Assembly: GCF_014196515.1 (NCBI RefSeq)
Contig: NZ_JACIDV010000001.1
Span: forward strand, 434,001-498,000
From: Rhizobium skierniewicense
GTDB taxonomy: Bacteria; Pseudomonadota; Alphaproteobacteria; Rhizobiales; Rhizobiaceae
Direction: 5' to 3'
Length of the DNA: 64,000 bases
Shown here: one piece after another, positions 36,099 to 44,704 of the stretch
Position numbering within the stretch: the stretch's first letter is position 1
How the letters are laid out: each line of letters opens with the position of its first letter
Program-made: the position numbers and the translations under genes
The notes under the pieces: generated by a model
The model's input: only the letters and a program-made list of their open reading frames with translations
Told to the model about the DNA's origin: nothing
The model's database searches: none

Positions 36099-36448
36099 TT
36101 CCTCCCTTAAAATCCGGCTGTGAACTTCACGACTTATGTCATATTTGTAATGTAGCAACGGATAGCTGTAAAGGCTGCGGGAAAATTTTTGAAATTTCAA
36201 CAAATTCCTCAGTAGATTTAGCAGTAAATATGACATTTTAAGGCTGGGTCGTTGTGGATCGACAAATATTTCGCGTTATCCAAATCGGCCAATTTACAAT
36301 CAATAAAATATGTGTGAAGTTTGCGCAACGGATGACATCCTCCCAAGGATAGCTCCGGCGGGTGCGGCTCTTCGCTGTACCCGCCGGCTGATCAGGGAGG
36401 GATGCGACGTCGCGAGGAGTGCGCGGCGCCGTGGGAGGAGAAAAACGT
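36099..36448. promoter_or_regulatory. Divergent promoter region of fucU and the MalK-type importer, with operator-like motif
   Basis: These 350 bases hold both promoters; 36140-36312 is AT-rich. At 36313-36329 lies TGTGAAGTTTGCGCAAC, which contains the palindrome TTGCGCAA and matches 15 of 17 bases of a motif at 42471-42487 in front of the isomerase gene. It is a candidate binding site for a regulator of the sugar region. Confidence 0.5.
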
Positions 36449-37510
36449 TTGGCATCGATGAACATCGTCAATGTCGGAAAAGCCTATGGTAGCCTGACGG
36501 TGATCCATGGCGTTTCCGTTGAAATACCGGACGGGGAATTCGTCGTTCTGGTGGGACCGTCCGGCTGCGGAAAGTCAACGCTGCTGCGCATGGTCGCCGG
36601 TCTCGAACCAATCACGTTTGGCGATATCCAGATTGACGGCAAAGTGGTCAACGACTTGCCGCCGAAGGACCGTGATATCGCGATGGTCTTTCAGAGTTAC
36701 GCCCTTTATCCGCACAAGACCGTTGCGGAGAATATGGGGTTTGCGCTGAAAATGCGCGGCGAAGCCAAGGCAGATATCGACGCGAAGGTGCGCAAGGCAG
36801 CTGAGATCCTTGACCTCATACCCTATCTCAACCGCTATCCTCGCCAGCTTTCCGGTGGCCAGCGCCAGCGCGTGGCGATGGGGCGTGCCATTGTTCGTGA
36901 CCCCAAGGTCTTTCTGTTCGACGAGCCGCTTTCCAACCTTGACGCCAAACTGCGTGTGCAGATGCGCGCGGAGATCAAGGAATTGCAGCGGCGGTTGGCC
37001 ACGACGATGATTTACGTGACGCATGATCAGGTCGAGGCCATGACCATGGCGGATAGGATTGTCGTCTTGCGTGATGGCCGGGTCGAGCAGATCGGCTCAC
37101 CTCTGACGCTTTACGACAAGCCCGCCAACACATTCGTGGCCGGTTTTATCGGGTCTCCATCTATGAACCTCATCAAGGGTCATATCCGGCATTCTCCGGA
37201 ACCGTATTTCGAGGCGGAGGAGGGGATTCGATTGCCGCTTTTGCGCGTGCCGCCCGGATCCGACGGAAAGTCTGCGTTTTACGGTATCCGGCCTGAGCAT
37301 TTCACGCTCGGCGGTTCCGTCGATGCGCAGGTGACGGTAGTAGAGTCAACCGGTTCGGAAACGCAGGTGTTTGCCAAGCTTGGACAGCAGAAGATCATCG
37401 GCGTGTTTCGCGACCGTGTGGAGGAGCCAGCAGGCGGCACGATTGCAATGACGCCGAACGCAGCGCTGGTTCATTTGTTCGATGGCGAAAGCGGGCTGCG
37501 GCTGGAGTAA
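36449..37510 (+). CDS. Sugar ABC transporter ATPase, MalK/UgpC type
   Basis: This is a 353-residue ATPase of the CUT1 importer family. It has Walker A GPSGCGKST, Q-loop MVFQSYALYPHKTV, signature LSGGQRQRVAMGRAI, Walker B VFLFDEPLSNLDA and the H-loop THDQVEAMTMADRI; the C-terminal 120 residues form the TOBE/regulatory domain (YGIRPEHFTL). The start chosen is the TTG at 36449 (MASMNIVNVG) because GGGAGGAG lies eight bases upstream; the ATG at 36458 would be 17 bases from that site. Next is the binding protein, 60 bases downstream, then two permeases. Confidence 0.92.
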   Translation: MASMNIVNVGKAYGSLTVIHGVSVEIPDGEFVVLVGPSGCGKSTLLRMVAGLEPITFGDIQIDGKVVNDLPPKDRDIAMVFQSYALYPHKTVAENMGFALKMRGEAKADIDAKVRKAAEILDLIPYLNRYPRQLSGGQRQRVAMGRAIVRDPKVFLFDEPLSNLDAKLRVQMRAEIKELQRRLATTMIYVTHDQVEAMTMADRIVVLRDGRVEQIGSPLTLYDKPANTFVAGFIGSPSMNLIKGHIRHSPEPYFEAEEGIRLPLLRVPPGSDGKSAFYGIRPEHFTLGGSVDAQVTVVESTGSETQVFAKLGQQKIIGVFRDRVEEPAGGTIAMTPNAALVHLFDGESGLRLE

Positions 37511-37570
37511 AATCTTTTCGTCGCCTTGAGGAGAACGGCGACGATACCAAATCAACGGGAGGAGAACCGC

Positions 37571-39232
37571 ATGAAAGTCAGTGATTTCGAAAGAATGATG
37601 GCGATAGGCCTGAGCCGCCGCGCTATCTTGAAAACCAGCGCAAGCCTTGGCGCAGTGGCCGCTGCGGGTAGCATGCTTGGTCCTATCGGCGCCGCTTACG
37701 CGCAGGACGCAAACCTTCGGACGCAAATTCTGCAGGTGCCAGGCGTGGGCAAGGGTTCGCCGACCGATGCCGACTGGCAAAAGGTTGGTGAGATGTGTCT
37801 CGAAGCCACCAAGAAGACCGTGAAGCAGGGCGAGTTTGCCGGTGTCGAGCTCTCCTTCATGGGTCTCAACAACCAGAACCTTCATAACGTCTTGTTCCGC
37901 GGCTTCCTCAAGCCTTGGGAAGATTATACCGGGGCCAAAATCACCTGGATCGACTTGGCACAGGCCGATTACAATCCGCGGCTTCAGCAGGCAATCGCGA
38001 CGGGCACGGTTGATTTCGATCTGCTTGAAATGGGCGCGCCTTTCGAGGGCGATGTCTGCGGCAAGGGCCTGGCATCCGAAATGCCGGATTGGGTCAAGGC
38101 CCAGATCGACATGGATGATTACGTCGATTACCTGAAGGCGCCTGTAGGCACGTGGGACGGCAAGACCTATCGTGTGTCCGTCGATGGTGATTGCCATAAC
38201 TTTAATTATCGCACCGACTATTTCACCGATGCCGATCTGGCCAAGGCCTGGAAGGATGAAGACCATGAGGGCGATTGGGGCGTTCCCAAGACCTGGCAGA
38301 AAGTTCAGGAAGTCACCAAGTTCCTCAAGGGCAAGACCGTCGGCGGCATGGACGCCATCGGCTATCTCGATTCGCCAAAGGCATGGGGCGGTTTCGGCTT
38401 CTACTTCCTCGGTAGCCGCGCCACGGCCTATGCCAAGCATCCTGACGACAAGGCCTGGCTGTTCGATACCGACACGATGAAGCCGCGTATCAACAATCCT
38501 GCCTGGGTTCGCGCCATTCAGGACGTGATGGATGCGCTGCCATCGGAAGCGGGCGATCAGCTGAACGCCGATCCCGGCACCGCCGCCTTCCAGCAGTTTC
38601 TGGCAGGAACCGGATCGATGGTCTCGTGGTGGGGTGATGTGGGTGCCGCCGCGCGCACCAGCGACACCTCCGTCATCGGGGAAACCATTGGATTTGATAT
38701 TCTGCCAGGCTCTGACGATGTTTACAATTCCAAGACCGGCAAATGGGACAAGCTCGCAAGCGGTCCCAATTTCGCGCCGAACATGGCCTATCTCGGCTGG
38801 GGCGTTTACGTCATGGCACGGGTCGACAGCGACGAGAAAAAGAAGAAAGCGGCCTGGAGTGCGGCAGCGCATCTGGGCGGCAAGGACATCGCTCTGTGGA
38901 CCGCCGCCTATCCATCCGGCTTCCAGTGCTATCGAAAGAGCCAGTTCGATATCAAGGAATGGGTAACGGCTGGCTATGACGAGGCGTTCATCTCGAACTA
39001 CCTCGCTTCGCAGTCCAACTCCTACAACCACCCGAACGCTGCGATCGAGCCGCGAATTCCCGGCATTTTCCAATACTATAGCGTTGCGGAAGACGAATTG
39101 GCCAAAGTGTTTGCCGGTCAGGCAAGCGCGCAGGAAGGGGCGGATGCCATTGCGGCAGCCTGGGAGAAAGTCACAGACCAGCTTGGCCGCGAAAAGCAGA
39201 TAGCGCTCTACAAGGCTTCACTGGGCGTTTGA
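37571..39232 (+). CDS. Extracellular solute-binding protein, Tat-exported, large CUT1-type
   Basis: This 553-residue binding protein (SBP_bac_1 type) is longer than the usual 400-430. The N-terminus has a twin-arginine signal: SRRAILKTSASLGAVAAAG (RR at about residues 16-17) with cleavage likely after AYA near residue 44. The fold is suggested by FKPWEDYTGAKITWIDLAQ-like segments, WWGDVGAAA and NMAYLGWGVYV. Tat export implies folding before export. GGGAGGAGAA precedes the ATG; the upstream TTG at 37526 is rejected. A strong hairpin follows the gene. The sugar is unknown; fucU and the kinase and isomerase downstream point to a monosaccharide or sugar alcohol. Confidence 0.9.
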   Translation: MKVSDFERMMAIGLSRRAILKTSASLGAVAAAGSMLGPIGAAYAQDANLRTQILQVPGVGKGSPTDADWQKVGEMCLEATKKTVKQGEFAGVELSFMGLNNQNLHNVLFRGFLKPWEDYTGAKITWIDLAQADYNPRLQQAIATGTVDFDLLEMGAPFEGDVCGKGLASEMPDWVKAQIDMDDYVDYLKAPVGTWDGKTYRVSVDGDCHNFNYRTDYFTDADLAKAWKDEDHEGDWGVPKTWQKVQEVTKFLKGKTVGGMDAIGYLDSPKAWGGFGFYFLGSRATAYAKHPDDKAWLFDTDTMKPRINNPAWVRAIQDVMDALPSEAGDQLNADPGTAAFQQFLAGTGSMVSWWGDVGAAARTSDTSVIGETIGFDILPGSDDVYNSKTGKWDKLASGPNFAPNMAYLGWGVYVMARVDSDEKKKKAAWSAAAHLGGKDIALWTAAYPSGFQCYRKSQFDIKEWVTAGYDEAFISNYLASQSNSYNHPNAAIEPRIPGIFQYYSVAEDELAKVFAGQASAQEGADAIAAAWEKVTDQLGREKQIALYKASLGV

Positions 39233-39248
39233 TGCCGTAACCTTCAGA

Positions 39249-39277
39249 CTCAGGCGGCCCATATCGCGCCGCCTGAG
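39249..39277 (+). promoter_or_regulatory. Intercistronic hairpin after the binding-protein gene
   Basis: CTCAGGCGGC (39249-39258) and GCCGCCTGAG (39268-39277) form a perfect 10-bp stem with a 9-base loop and no T-run. Such hairpins between a binding-protein gene and its permease gene commonly protect the upstream mRNA and lower downstream expression. Confidence 0.75.
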
Positions 39278-39320
39278 CCATGCCCGCTTGAATACGGCTT
39301 TCCAGCCTTGAGGTTTGCCC

Positions 39321-40430
39321 ATGTCGCATACGATCACGTCAACTCTGCAACCGGTGGAACAGACCCATGTTAAAACGAGCGCTGTCAGACGGGGCAAGCT
39401 TTTGCTTCTGGCGGCAACTGTTTTGCTTTTCGTCGTCTTTGCGTTACAGATTTTCGAGGCAGCGGGCCTCACCACGCTTGGTCTCGTCAGTTGGCGACCT
39501 CTGCTGTTTGCCTACATCATCTGGGCAACAGCGCTCTGCGCCGCGCAGATTCTGATCCGGGGGGAGGCGGGGCAAAAGGCGGCCTTCGTGCTGCCTGCTG
39601 TTCTTTTCACCGTCGCCATGGTAGTCTTCCCCACTGTTTTCGGCCTCTACATTGCTTTTACCGACTGGAATCTCAGTGCGGTTGCGGGGCGTCGTTTCAA
39701 CGGCCTCGATAATCTGCGAACCCTGTTTGCGGATCGCTATTTCTGGAACGCACTATTGAACATGGTCTATTATGTTCTATCGGTGCTGGTCCAATATGCC
39801 ATTGCCTTCGGTCTGGCATTGCTTCTCAACGCCGAGATCAAGGCGCGCAAATTTTTTCGCGTCGCCTTTCTGTTGCCACTGATGCTGAGCCCTGTCGCGG
39901 TCAGCTGGATGATCGGCAAGTCGTTGATGGAATACCGATTCGGTCCGGCTGCAACGCTCGCCCGCCATCTTGGCTGGGACAATCCGGCATTCTTTGCGAC
40001 ACCCTGGCTTGCGCGTTCCTCCATCATTGCAATGGATGCCTGGGTGTCCATTCCCTTCATGATGATCTTGCTGCTGGCAGGCCTTCAGGCGCTGCCTTCG
40101 GAAATCAAGGAGGCGGCGAAGGTGGACGGTGCCTCCGGCTGGCAGAGTTTCAAGGAAATCACCTTCCCGCTGATGCTGCCGGTCAGCATCACCGTCATCA
40201 TCCTACGCATCATCTTCCAGTTGAAACTCGCCGATATCGTTATCAATGTCACCGCTGGCGGACCGGGCGGTGCAACGGACACCGTGTCCAGCTTCATCTT
40301 CCGTGAGTACCGCGATCGCTCCAATGTCGGCTATGGAACCATGCTGGCGGAGTTTTATCTGGTCATCATCATTATCTTCGTCGCGCTCATCCTCAAAGGA
40401 ACGAGCCGGTGGATGCAGCGTGACAATTGA
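39321..40430 (+). CDS. Sugar ABC transporter permease (MalF/UgpA type)
   Basis: This 369-residue inner-membrane permease of the CUT1 class has eight or so hydrophobic segments, starting with a strongly hydrophobic LLLLAATVLLFVVFALQIFEA near residue 30. The ATPase-contact EAA loop reads EIKEAAKVDGASGWQSFKEITFPLMLP near residue 255. The ATG at 39321 is preferred to the in-frame TTG two codons upstream; GAGG lies eight bases before it. It pairs with the MalG-type permease starting 10 bases after its stop. Confidence 0.93.
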   Translation: MSHTITSTLQPVEQTHVKTSAVRRGKLLLLAATVLLFVVFALQIFEAAGLTTLGLVSWRPLLFAYIIWATALCAAQILIRGEAGQKAAFVLPAVLFTVAMVVFPTVFGLYIAFTDWNLSAVAGRRFNGLDNLRTLFADRYFWNALLNMVYYVLSVLVQYAIAFGLALLLNAEIKARKFFRVAFLLPLMLSPVAVSWMIGKSLMEYRFGPAATLARHLGWDNPAFFATPWLARSSIIAMDAWVSIPFMMILLLAGLQALPSEIKEAAKVDGASGWQSFKEITFPLMLPVSITVIILRIIFQLKLADIVINVTAGGPGGATDTVSSFIFREYRDRSNVGYGTMLAEFYLVIIIIFVALILKGTSRWMQRDN

Positions 40431-40440
40431 GGCTAAAACC

Positions 40441-41364
40441 ATGGCGACTTCTGTTGAAACATCCACAAGACGACCAAGCCTGTGGTCACGCCGCCCGCAA
40501 TTTATGACGAGCAGCCTGCTGATTTACGCGGCTCTGGTCTTCTGGGCGTTTATTTCGCTGTTTCCGATCTACTGGACGATCACCACCTCGTTCAAGACGG
40601 CTGTCAACGTCACGCAGGGACATCTCATTCCCTTCGTTGACTTCACGCCGGACTGGAAAGGCTGGCGTTCTCTCGGCCTTTCGCCGGATACGATTTTTGC
40701 GCAGTCTACTGTTCGAGACGAATTCATCCGGCGCTTTTTCAACAGTATCGTCGCTTCTGCGGGCGCATCTTTCCTTGCTGTCGTCATCGGCTCTCTGGCA
40801 GCCTATGGCCTCAGCCGCTTCTCCTATAAATTTCTCTGGATGAAGAACAAGGATATCTCCTTCTTCTTCCTGTCGCAGCTCATCCTGCCACCCGTTGTTT
40901 TGGCAATGCCGTTTCTGGTCCTCTACAAGCATCTGATGCTGCTTGATACGCTGGTTGGCCTTATTCTCGTCTACACTCTGATGGTGCTGCCCATCGTCAT
41001 CTGGATCATGCGGGATCAGTTCGACACGATCCCGGTCGAGCTGGAACAGGCCGCATTGGTGGACGGCTGCTCGATATGGGGTGCCTTCATGCGCATCGTT
41101 TTGCCCATCGCTCTGCCGGGGATGGTTGCGGCTTTCATTCTATCGGTCATTCTGTGCTGGAACGAGTATTTCTTCGCAGCGCTGCTGACGAGTTCCAACG
41201 CAAAGACGCTTCCGGTGATGGTGGCAAGCCAGACCGGCTCACAAGGCATCAACTGGTGGTCCATGGCGGCGATCGCGACAGCTGCCATCATGCCGCTTGT
41301 TCTCGTCGGAATTTTCCTGGAGCGTTACATCGTCAAGGGCCTGACAGCCGGGGCGGTTAAATAG
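40441..41364 (+). CDS. Sugar ABC transporter permease (MalG/UgpE type)
   Basis: This is a 307-residue permease with six hydrophobic segments and the EAA loop VELEQAALVDGCSIWGAFMRIVLPIALPG near residue 200; the N-terminal segment LIYAALVFWAFISLFPIYWTITTSFK is typical of MalG. The ATG at 40441 (MATSVETSTRRPS) is chosen; the frame is open far upstream, but that part overlaps the previous permease. It completes the importer and is followed 18 bases later by a kinase. Confidence 0.93.
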   Translation: MATSVETSTRRPSLWSRRPQFMTSSLLIYAALVFWAFISLFPIYWTITTSFKTAVNVTQGHLIPFVDFTPDWKGWRSLGLSPDTIFAQSTVRDEFIRRFFNSIVASAGASFLAVVIGSLAAYGLSRFSYKFLWMKNKDISFFFLSQLILPPVVLAMPFLVLYKHLMLLDTLVGLILVYTLMVLPIVIWIMRDQFDTIPVELEQAALVDGCSIWGAFMRIVLPIALPGMVAAFILSVILCWNEYFFAALLTSSNAKTLPVMVASQTGSQGINWWSMAAIATAAIMPLVLVGIFLERYIVKGLTAGAVK

Positions 41365-41382
41365 GGCGTTGAGGAGAACAAC

Positions 41383-42303
41383 ATGAAGTCGGGCATATCT
41401 ATTCTGGGCATTTTCGTTGCCGACACAGCTTATCTTGCACCACGATTGCCCGCTATTGGCGAAACTATCAGCGGCAGTGGTTTTTCCGTTGGTCCGGGGG
41501 GCAAAGGCTCCAATCAGGCCGTAGCGGCTGCACGTGCCGGTGCCGACGTCTCTTTCATCTCCAAAATAGGGCGCGATACGTTCGGTGACCTTGCGCTGAA
41601 GACTTACGAGCAGGCCGGTGTCACGGCCAAGCTGACGATCATGGACGATCAGCCCACGGGCGCAGCCTTCATCTATGTCAACGACACGAACGGCGACAAC
41701 GCCATCATCGTTTATGCGGGTGCAGCGGGCACGATCGATATCGATGATGTCGAATCGGCACGGGATACCATCGAGACATCTGAGGTTTTCGTGACGCAGT
41801 TGGAGCAGCCTGCACGGGCGGCGCACCGGGCGCTGGAAATCGCCCGTAATGCAGCGGTGACGACGATTTTCAATCCCGCTCCGGCGGATGCCTTCCCGGA
41901 TGAAATCTATTCGCTTTGCGACTTTATCGTTCCGAACGAAACCGAAGCCGCCGCACTCGTGGGTCATCCGCTTGACACGCTGGAGGACGCAAGGCGTGCA
42001 GGTGACGTGCTGCTGTCGCGTGGCGTCGGCATAGCGCTCATTACGTTGGGCGCGCGCGGCGTGTTGTTTCATGCACAAGACCAGTCCGTCCATGTTCCCG
42101 CCGTCAACTGCGGTCCAGCCATTGATACGACCGGTGCCGGGGACGCCTTTGTGGGTGGTTTTGCTGCGGCACTTTCGCGCGGATCCAGTCCACTGGATGC
42201 TGCACGGTTTGGATGTGCAGCGGCTGGTATTGCCGTCACACGGCGCGGAACAGCCCCTGCCATGCCGTCGCTCGATGAAATCGAGGCCGTTCTAGCCAGC
42301 TGA
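41383..42303 (+). CDS. PfkB-family carbohydrate kinase, ribokinase-like
   Basis: This is a 306-residue sugar kinase. PfkB signature 1 is GGKGSNQAVAAARAGADVSFISKIG (about residues 41-65), and signature 2 is DTTGAGDAFVGGFAAAL (about 247-263), which holds the catalytic Asp. The strong resemblance to ribokinase suggests a pentose or ketohexose substrate. GAGGAG precedes the ATG. It follows the CUT1 permease by 18 bases and probably phosphorylates the imported sugar or the product of the next gene. Confidence 0.93.
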   Translation: MKSGISILGIFVADTAYLAPRLPAIGETISGSGFSVGPGGKGSNQAVAAARAGADVSFISKIGRDTFGDLALKTYEQAGVTAKLTIMDDQPTGAAFIYVNDTNGDNAIIVYAGAAGTIDIDDVESARDTIETSEVFVTQLEQPARAAHRALEIARNAAVTTIFNPAPADAFPDEIYSLCDFIVPNETEAAALVGHPLDTLEDARRAGDVLLSRGVGIALITLGARGVLFHAQDQSVHVPAVNCGPAIDTTGAGDAFVGGFAAALSRGSSPLDAARFGCAAAGIAVTRRGTAPAMPSLDEIEAVLAS

Positions 42304-42470
42304 TACAACGTTTCCGACTGTACATGTCTCTGACTTATGAAATCCGCGATGACACGCCCTGCGTGCCCATTTGCGCGTCCGTATGAGCCAGACTGACGGT
42401 GGAAAAGCGTGTTGAAAGTTCGATTTGATGCAATGCACAACATATATAGCTTTACAAAATAAAATTAATT

Positions 42471-42487
42471 TGTGAAGTTGTCGCAAC
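42471..42487 (+). promoter_or_regulatory. Operator-like motif before the isomerase gene
   Basis: TGTGAAGTTGTCGCAAC, with internal GTTG-TCG-CAAC symmetry, lies about 24 bases before the TTG start in a 207-base gap and matches 15 of 17 bases at 36313-36329. Both copies follow an AT-rich run. The RpiR protein encoded at 47222 is one possible ligand. Confidence 0.5.
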
Positions 42488-42510
42488 AACGATTGAAGTG
42501 AGCCATTGCC

Positions 42511-43491
42511 TTGACCCCATTGAAATTTGCCACACGTTTGAATTCTTTCGCCTCGAAGCCGCAGGCCGAATGGCCTGACCTTTCCGGCAAGCCGACGATG
42601 CTGCAGATGGCGACGCGCGCTGCAAAGGTGGACGGATTGACCGATCTCGATCTCAATTATCCAGACCACGTCGCAGATGATCCAGCCCTTTTGGCCCGAC
42701 AGATTGGTGATCTGGGCCTTGCGATCAATGGTTTTGCAATGCGCTATTACACAAATCCGGCCTTCAAGATCGGCGCTTTTACCAATCCGGATGCGGCAGT
42801 GCGACGTGAGGCGATCGACCTGACGAAGAAGGGTATCGATGCAGCCCGTGCGGCGGGCAGCAACCTCATGACCCTATGGCTCGGTCAGGACGGCTTCGAT
42901 TATGCGTTCCAGGCAGACTACCATACGCTATGGCAACACGAGATCGACGGAATTCGTGAAGTTTGTGCCCATGATCCGGATTGCCTCGTCAGCATTGAGT
43001 ACAAGCCCAACGAGCCGCGCTCCTACAGCCTGATGCCCGATTGCGCCACGACGCTTCTCGCCATCAAGGACGTTGACATGCCCAATCTCGGCGTAACGCT
43101 GGATTTCGCGCATGTTCTCTATGCCGACGAACAACCTGCATTTGCCGCAGCGCTAATCGCCCGTTACAGCCGCGTGCTCGGTGTTCATCTCAATGATGGT
43201 TATGCCAAGCGCGACGACGGCCTGATGGTAGGCGCCGTCCACACGCAGCAGACGATCGAGCTTCTGCGGCAGATCCGCAAGGATGGCTACGATGGCGCGA
43301 TCTACTTCGATACGTTCCCGGATATGACAGGTCTAGACCCCGTTCACGAGTGCGAAGTGAACATCCAGACCGTCAAGCGCATGCTGAAAGTCGTTGATCG
43401 TATCGATCAGGACAATCGCCTGTCCGGTGCCGTAGAGCGGCAGGACGCCGTCTCGGCCCAGGCGGTCATTCAGGAGCTTATGCTCGGCTGA
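42511..43491 (+). CDS. Sugar phosphate isomerase/epimerase (AP endonuclease 2 TIM barrel)
   Basis: This 326-residue protein of the xylose-isomerase-like TIM-barrel family includes the metal-binding pieces VSIEYKPNEPRSYS (Glu), LGVTLDFAHVLYADEQ (Asp/His), VHLNDGYAKRDDGLMVG (His) and YFDTFPDMTGLDP. The chosen start is a TTG at 42511 with GAAGTGAG nine bases upstream; no earlier in-frame ATG exists. It opens a new transcription unit, after a 207-base gap carrying an operator-like motif, and precedes a ribose-type importer. The substrate is not assignable; candidates are keto/aldo sugars or inosose-like compounds. Confidence 0.87.
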   Translation: MTPLKFATRLNSFASKPQAEWPDLSGKPTMLQMATRAAKVDGLTDLDLNYPDHVADDPALLARQIGDLGLAINGFAMRYYTNPAFKIGAFTNPDAAVRREAIDLTKKGIDAARAAGSNLMTLWLGQDGFDYAFQADYHTLWQHEIDGIREVCAHDPDCLVSIEYKPNEPRSYSLMPDCATTLLAIKDVDMPNLGVTLDFAHVLYADEQPAFAAALIARYSRVLGVHLNDGYAKRDDGLMVGAVHTQQTIELLRQIRKDGYDGAIYFDTFPDMTGLDPVHECEVNIQTVKRMLKVVDRIDQDNRLSGAVERQDAVSAQAVIQELMLG

Positions 43492-43581
43492 AGCAAAACC
43501 GCTGACTTTTTCTAAATCTGAACCTTTCACCAAAGGCAGGCCGAAGGTTTGCCGAAAACAACACCATCCGGGAGGAAACCG

Positions 43582-44646
43582 ATGAAGACCTTTTTGAAGA
43601 CGACCGTTGCTGCGGGGCTTGCCGCCAGCTTTCTGTTCAGCGCCGCTTTCGCGCAGGAACTTGCACCGCTCAATTCCGACACGGAAAAAGACCGCATGGA
43701 CTGGTCGCAGCTCGAAGCCAAGCTTGGCCCGTTCCCAAAAATGCCAGAGGGTACGAAGGCCGGAGCGGTGTCCAAGACGCTGACCAACGAATATTGGCGC
43801 TCCCTGGGTCTGGGCTATGAGGCGTTCGGAAAGAAGGTCAATGTACCAGTTGCTTACCAAGCGGCCCAGAGCGAAGGTGACCAACTCGGCCAGCTTACCA
43901 TTGCCGAGGGCATGATCACGCAGGGCTATAACGTCCTGCTGGTATCGCCACAGACGGATGCCAACTTGCAGCCGGTCATCGAACAGGCCAAGGCAGCCAA
44001 TATTCCTGTCGTCAACGTCAACGATGCCGTCATCCCGCAGGCCGAACATTATGTCGGTAACGTGCAGCGCGACAACGGCGTACGCGTTGCCAAGTGGTTC
44101 ATTCAGAACCGTCCGCAGGGCGGCAAGGTCGCTATTGTTGAAGGGCAGGCCGGTGTTTACGCGGCCGTCCAGCGCACCGATGGTTTCAAGTCGACCATCA
44201 GCGAAGGTGGCAAGTTTCAGGTCGTCGCCAGCGTTCCTGGCAACTGGGATCGTCAGACATCCTATGACGCAGCGACCAACATCCTCAACCAGCACCCCGA
44301 CCTGATCGGCTTCTACGCCAACAATGACGGCATGGCGCTTGGTATTGTCGAAGCCGTCAAGGCTGCGGGTCTTGCCGGCAAGGTCGCAGTCTTCGGTACG
44401 GATGGCATCTCTGATGCCTATGCCTCGATCAAGGCTGGCGAATTGACCGGCACAGTCGATAGCTTCCCGGTTCTGACAGGTGAAGTCGCGCTGGAAACAG
44501 CACTGCGCCTCGTCGCTGGTCAAAAATTGCCGCGCGTGGTGGCCACCCCGCAGGCGTTGATCACTGCCGATAATCTCAGCCGCTATCAGGGCACGGGCGT
44601 CGATGTGCGCGCCGTTCTGATGGAAGACGCCAAGACTGCAAAGTAA
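43582..44646 (+). CDS. Periplasmic sugar-binding protein, ribose/TorT type
   Basis: This 354-residue binding protein (Peripla_BP_4) has a clear signal peptide: MKTFLKTTVAAGLAASFLFS then AFA, with cleavage near residue 24. The mature part has the family's ISNxYW-like SKTLTNEYWRSLG, IPVVNVNDAV, GFYANNDGMALGIVEAVKAAG and VFGTDGISDAYASIKAGELTGTVDS. GGGAGGAAA lies upstream of the ATG. It feeds the ATPase and permease that follow. Confidence 0.94.
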   Translation: MKTFLKTTVAAGLAASFLFSAAFAQELAPLNSDTEKDRMDWSQLEAKLGPFPKMPEGTKAGAVSKTLTNEYWRSLGLGYEAFGKKVNVPVAYQAAQSEGDQLGQLTIAEGMITQGYNVLLVSPQTDANLQPVIEQAKAANIPVVNVNDAVIPQAEHYVGNVQRDNGVRVAKWFIQNRPQGGKVAIVEGQAGVYAAVQRTDGFKSTISEGGKFQVVASVPGNWDRQTSYDAATNILNQHPDLIGFYANNDGMALGIVEAVKAAGLAGKVAVFGTDGISDAYASIKAGELTGTVDSFPVLTGEVALETALRLVAGQKLPRVVATPQALITADNLSRYQGTGVDVRAVLMEDAKTAK

Positions 44647-44656
44647 AGAACGCGAA

Positions 44657-44684
44657 GGGGGAGGCCGGTTCTGCCGGCATCCCC
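44657..44684 (+). promoter_or_regulatory. Intercistronic hairpin after the ribose-type binding protein
   Basis: GCCGG (44664-44668) pairs with CCGGC (44674-44678) over a 5-base loop, extended outside by GGGG (44657-44660) and CCCC (44681-44684). There is no T-run, and the next gene starts 21 bases later. It is probably a transcript-stabilising or attenuating hairpin. Confidence 0.65.
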
Positions 44685-44704
44685 ATCAAGCAGGAGATTG
44701 AGCG

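Noticed and set aside
37346..39073. 575-codon minus-strand frame opposite the sugar-binding protein
   Set aside because: Antisense shadow; the plus strand encodes a Tat signal peptide and a binding-protein fold.
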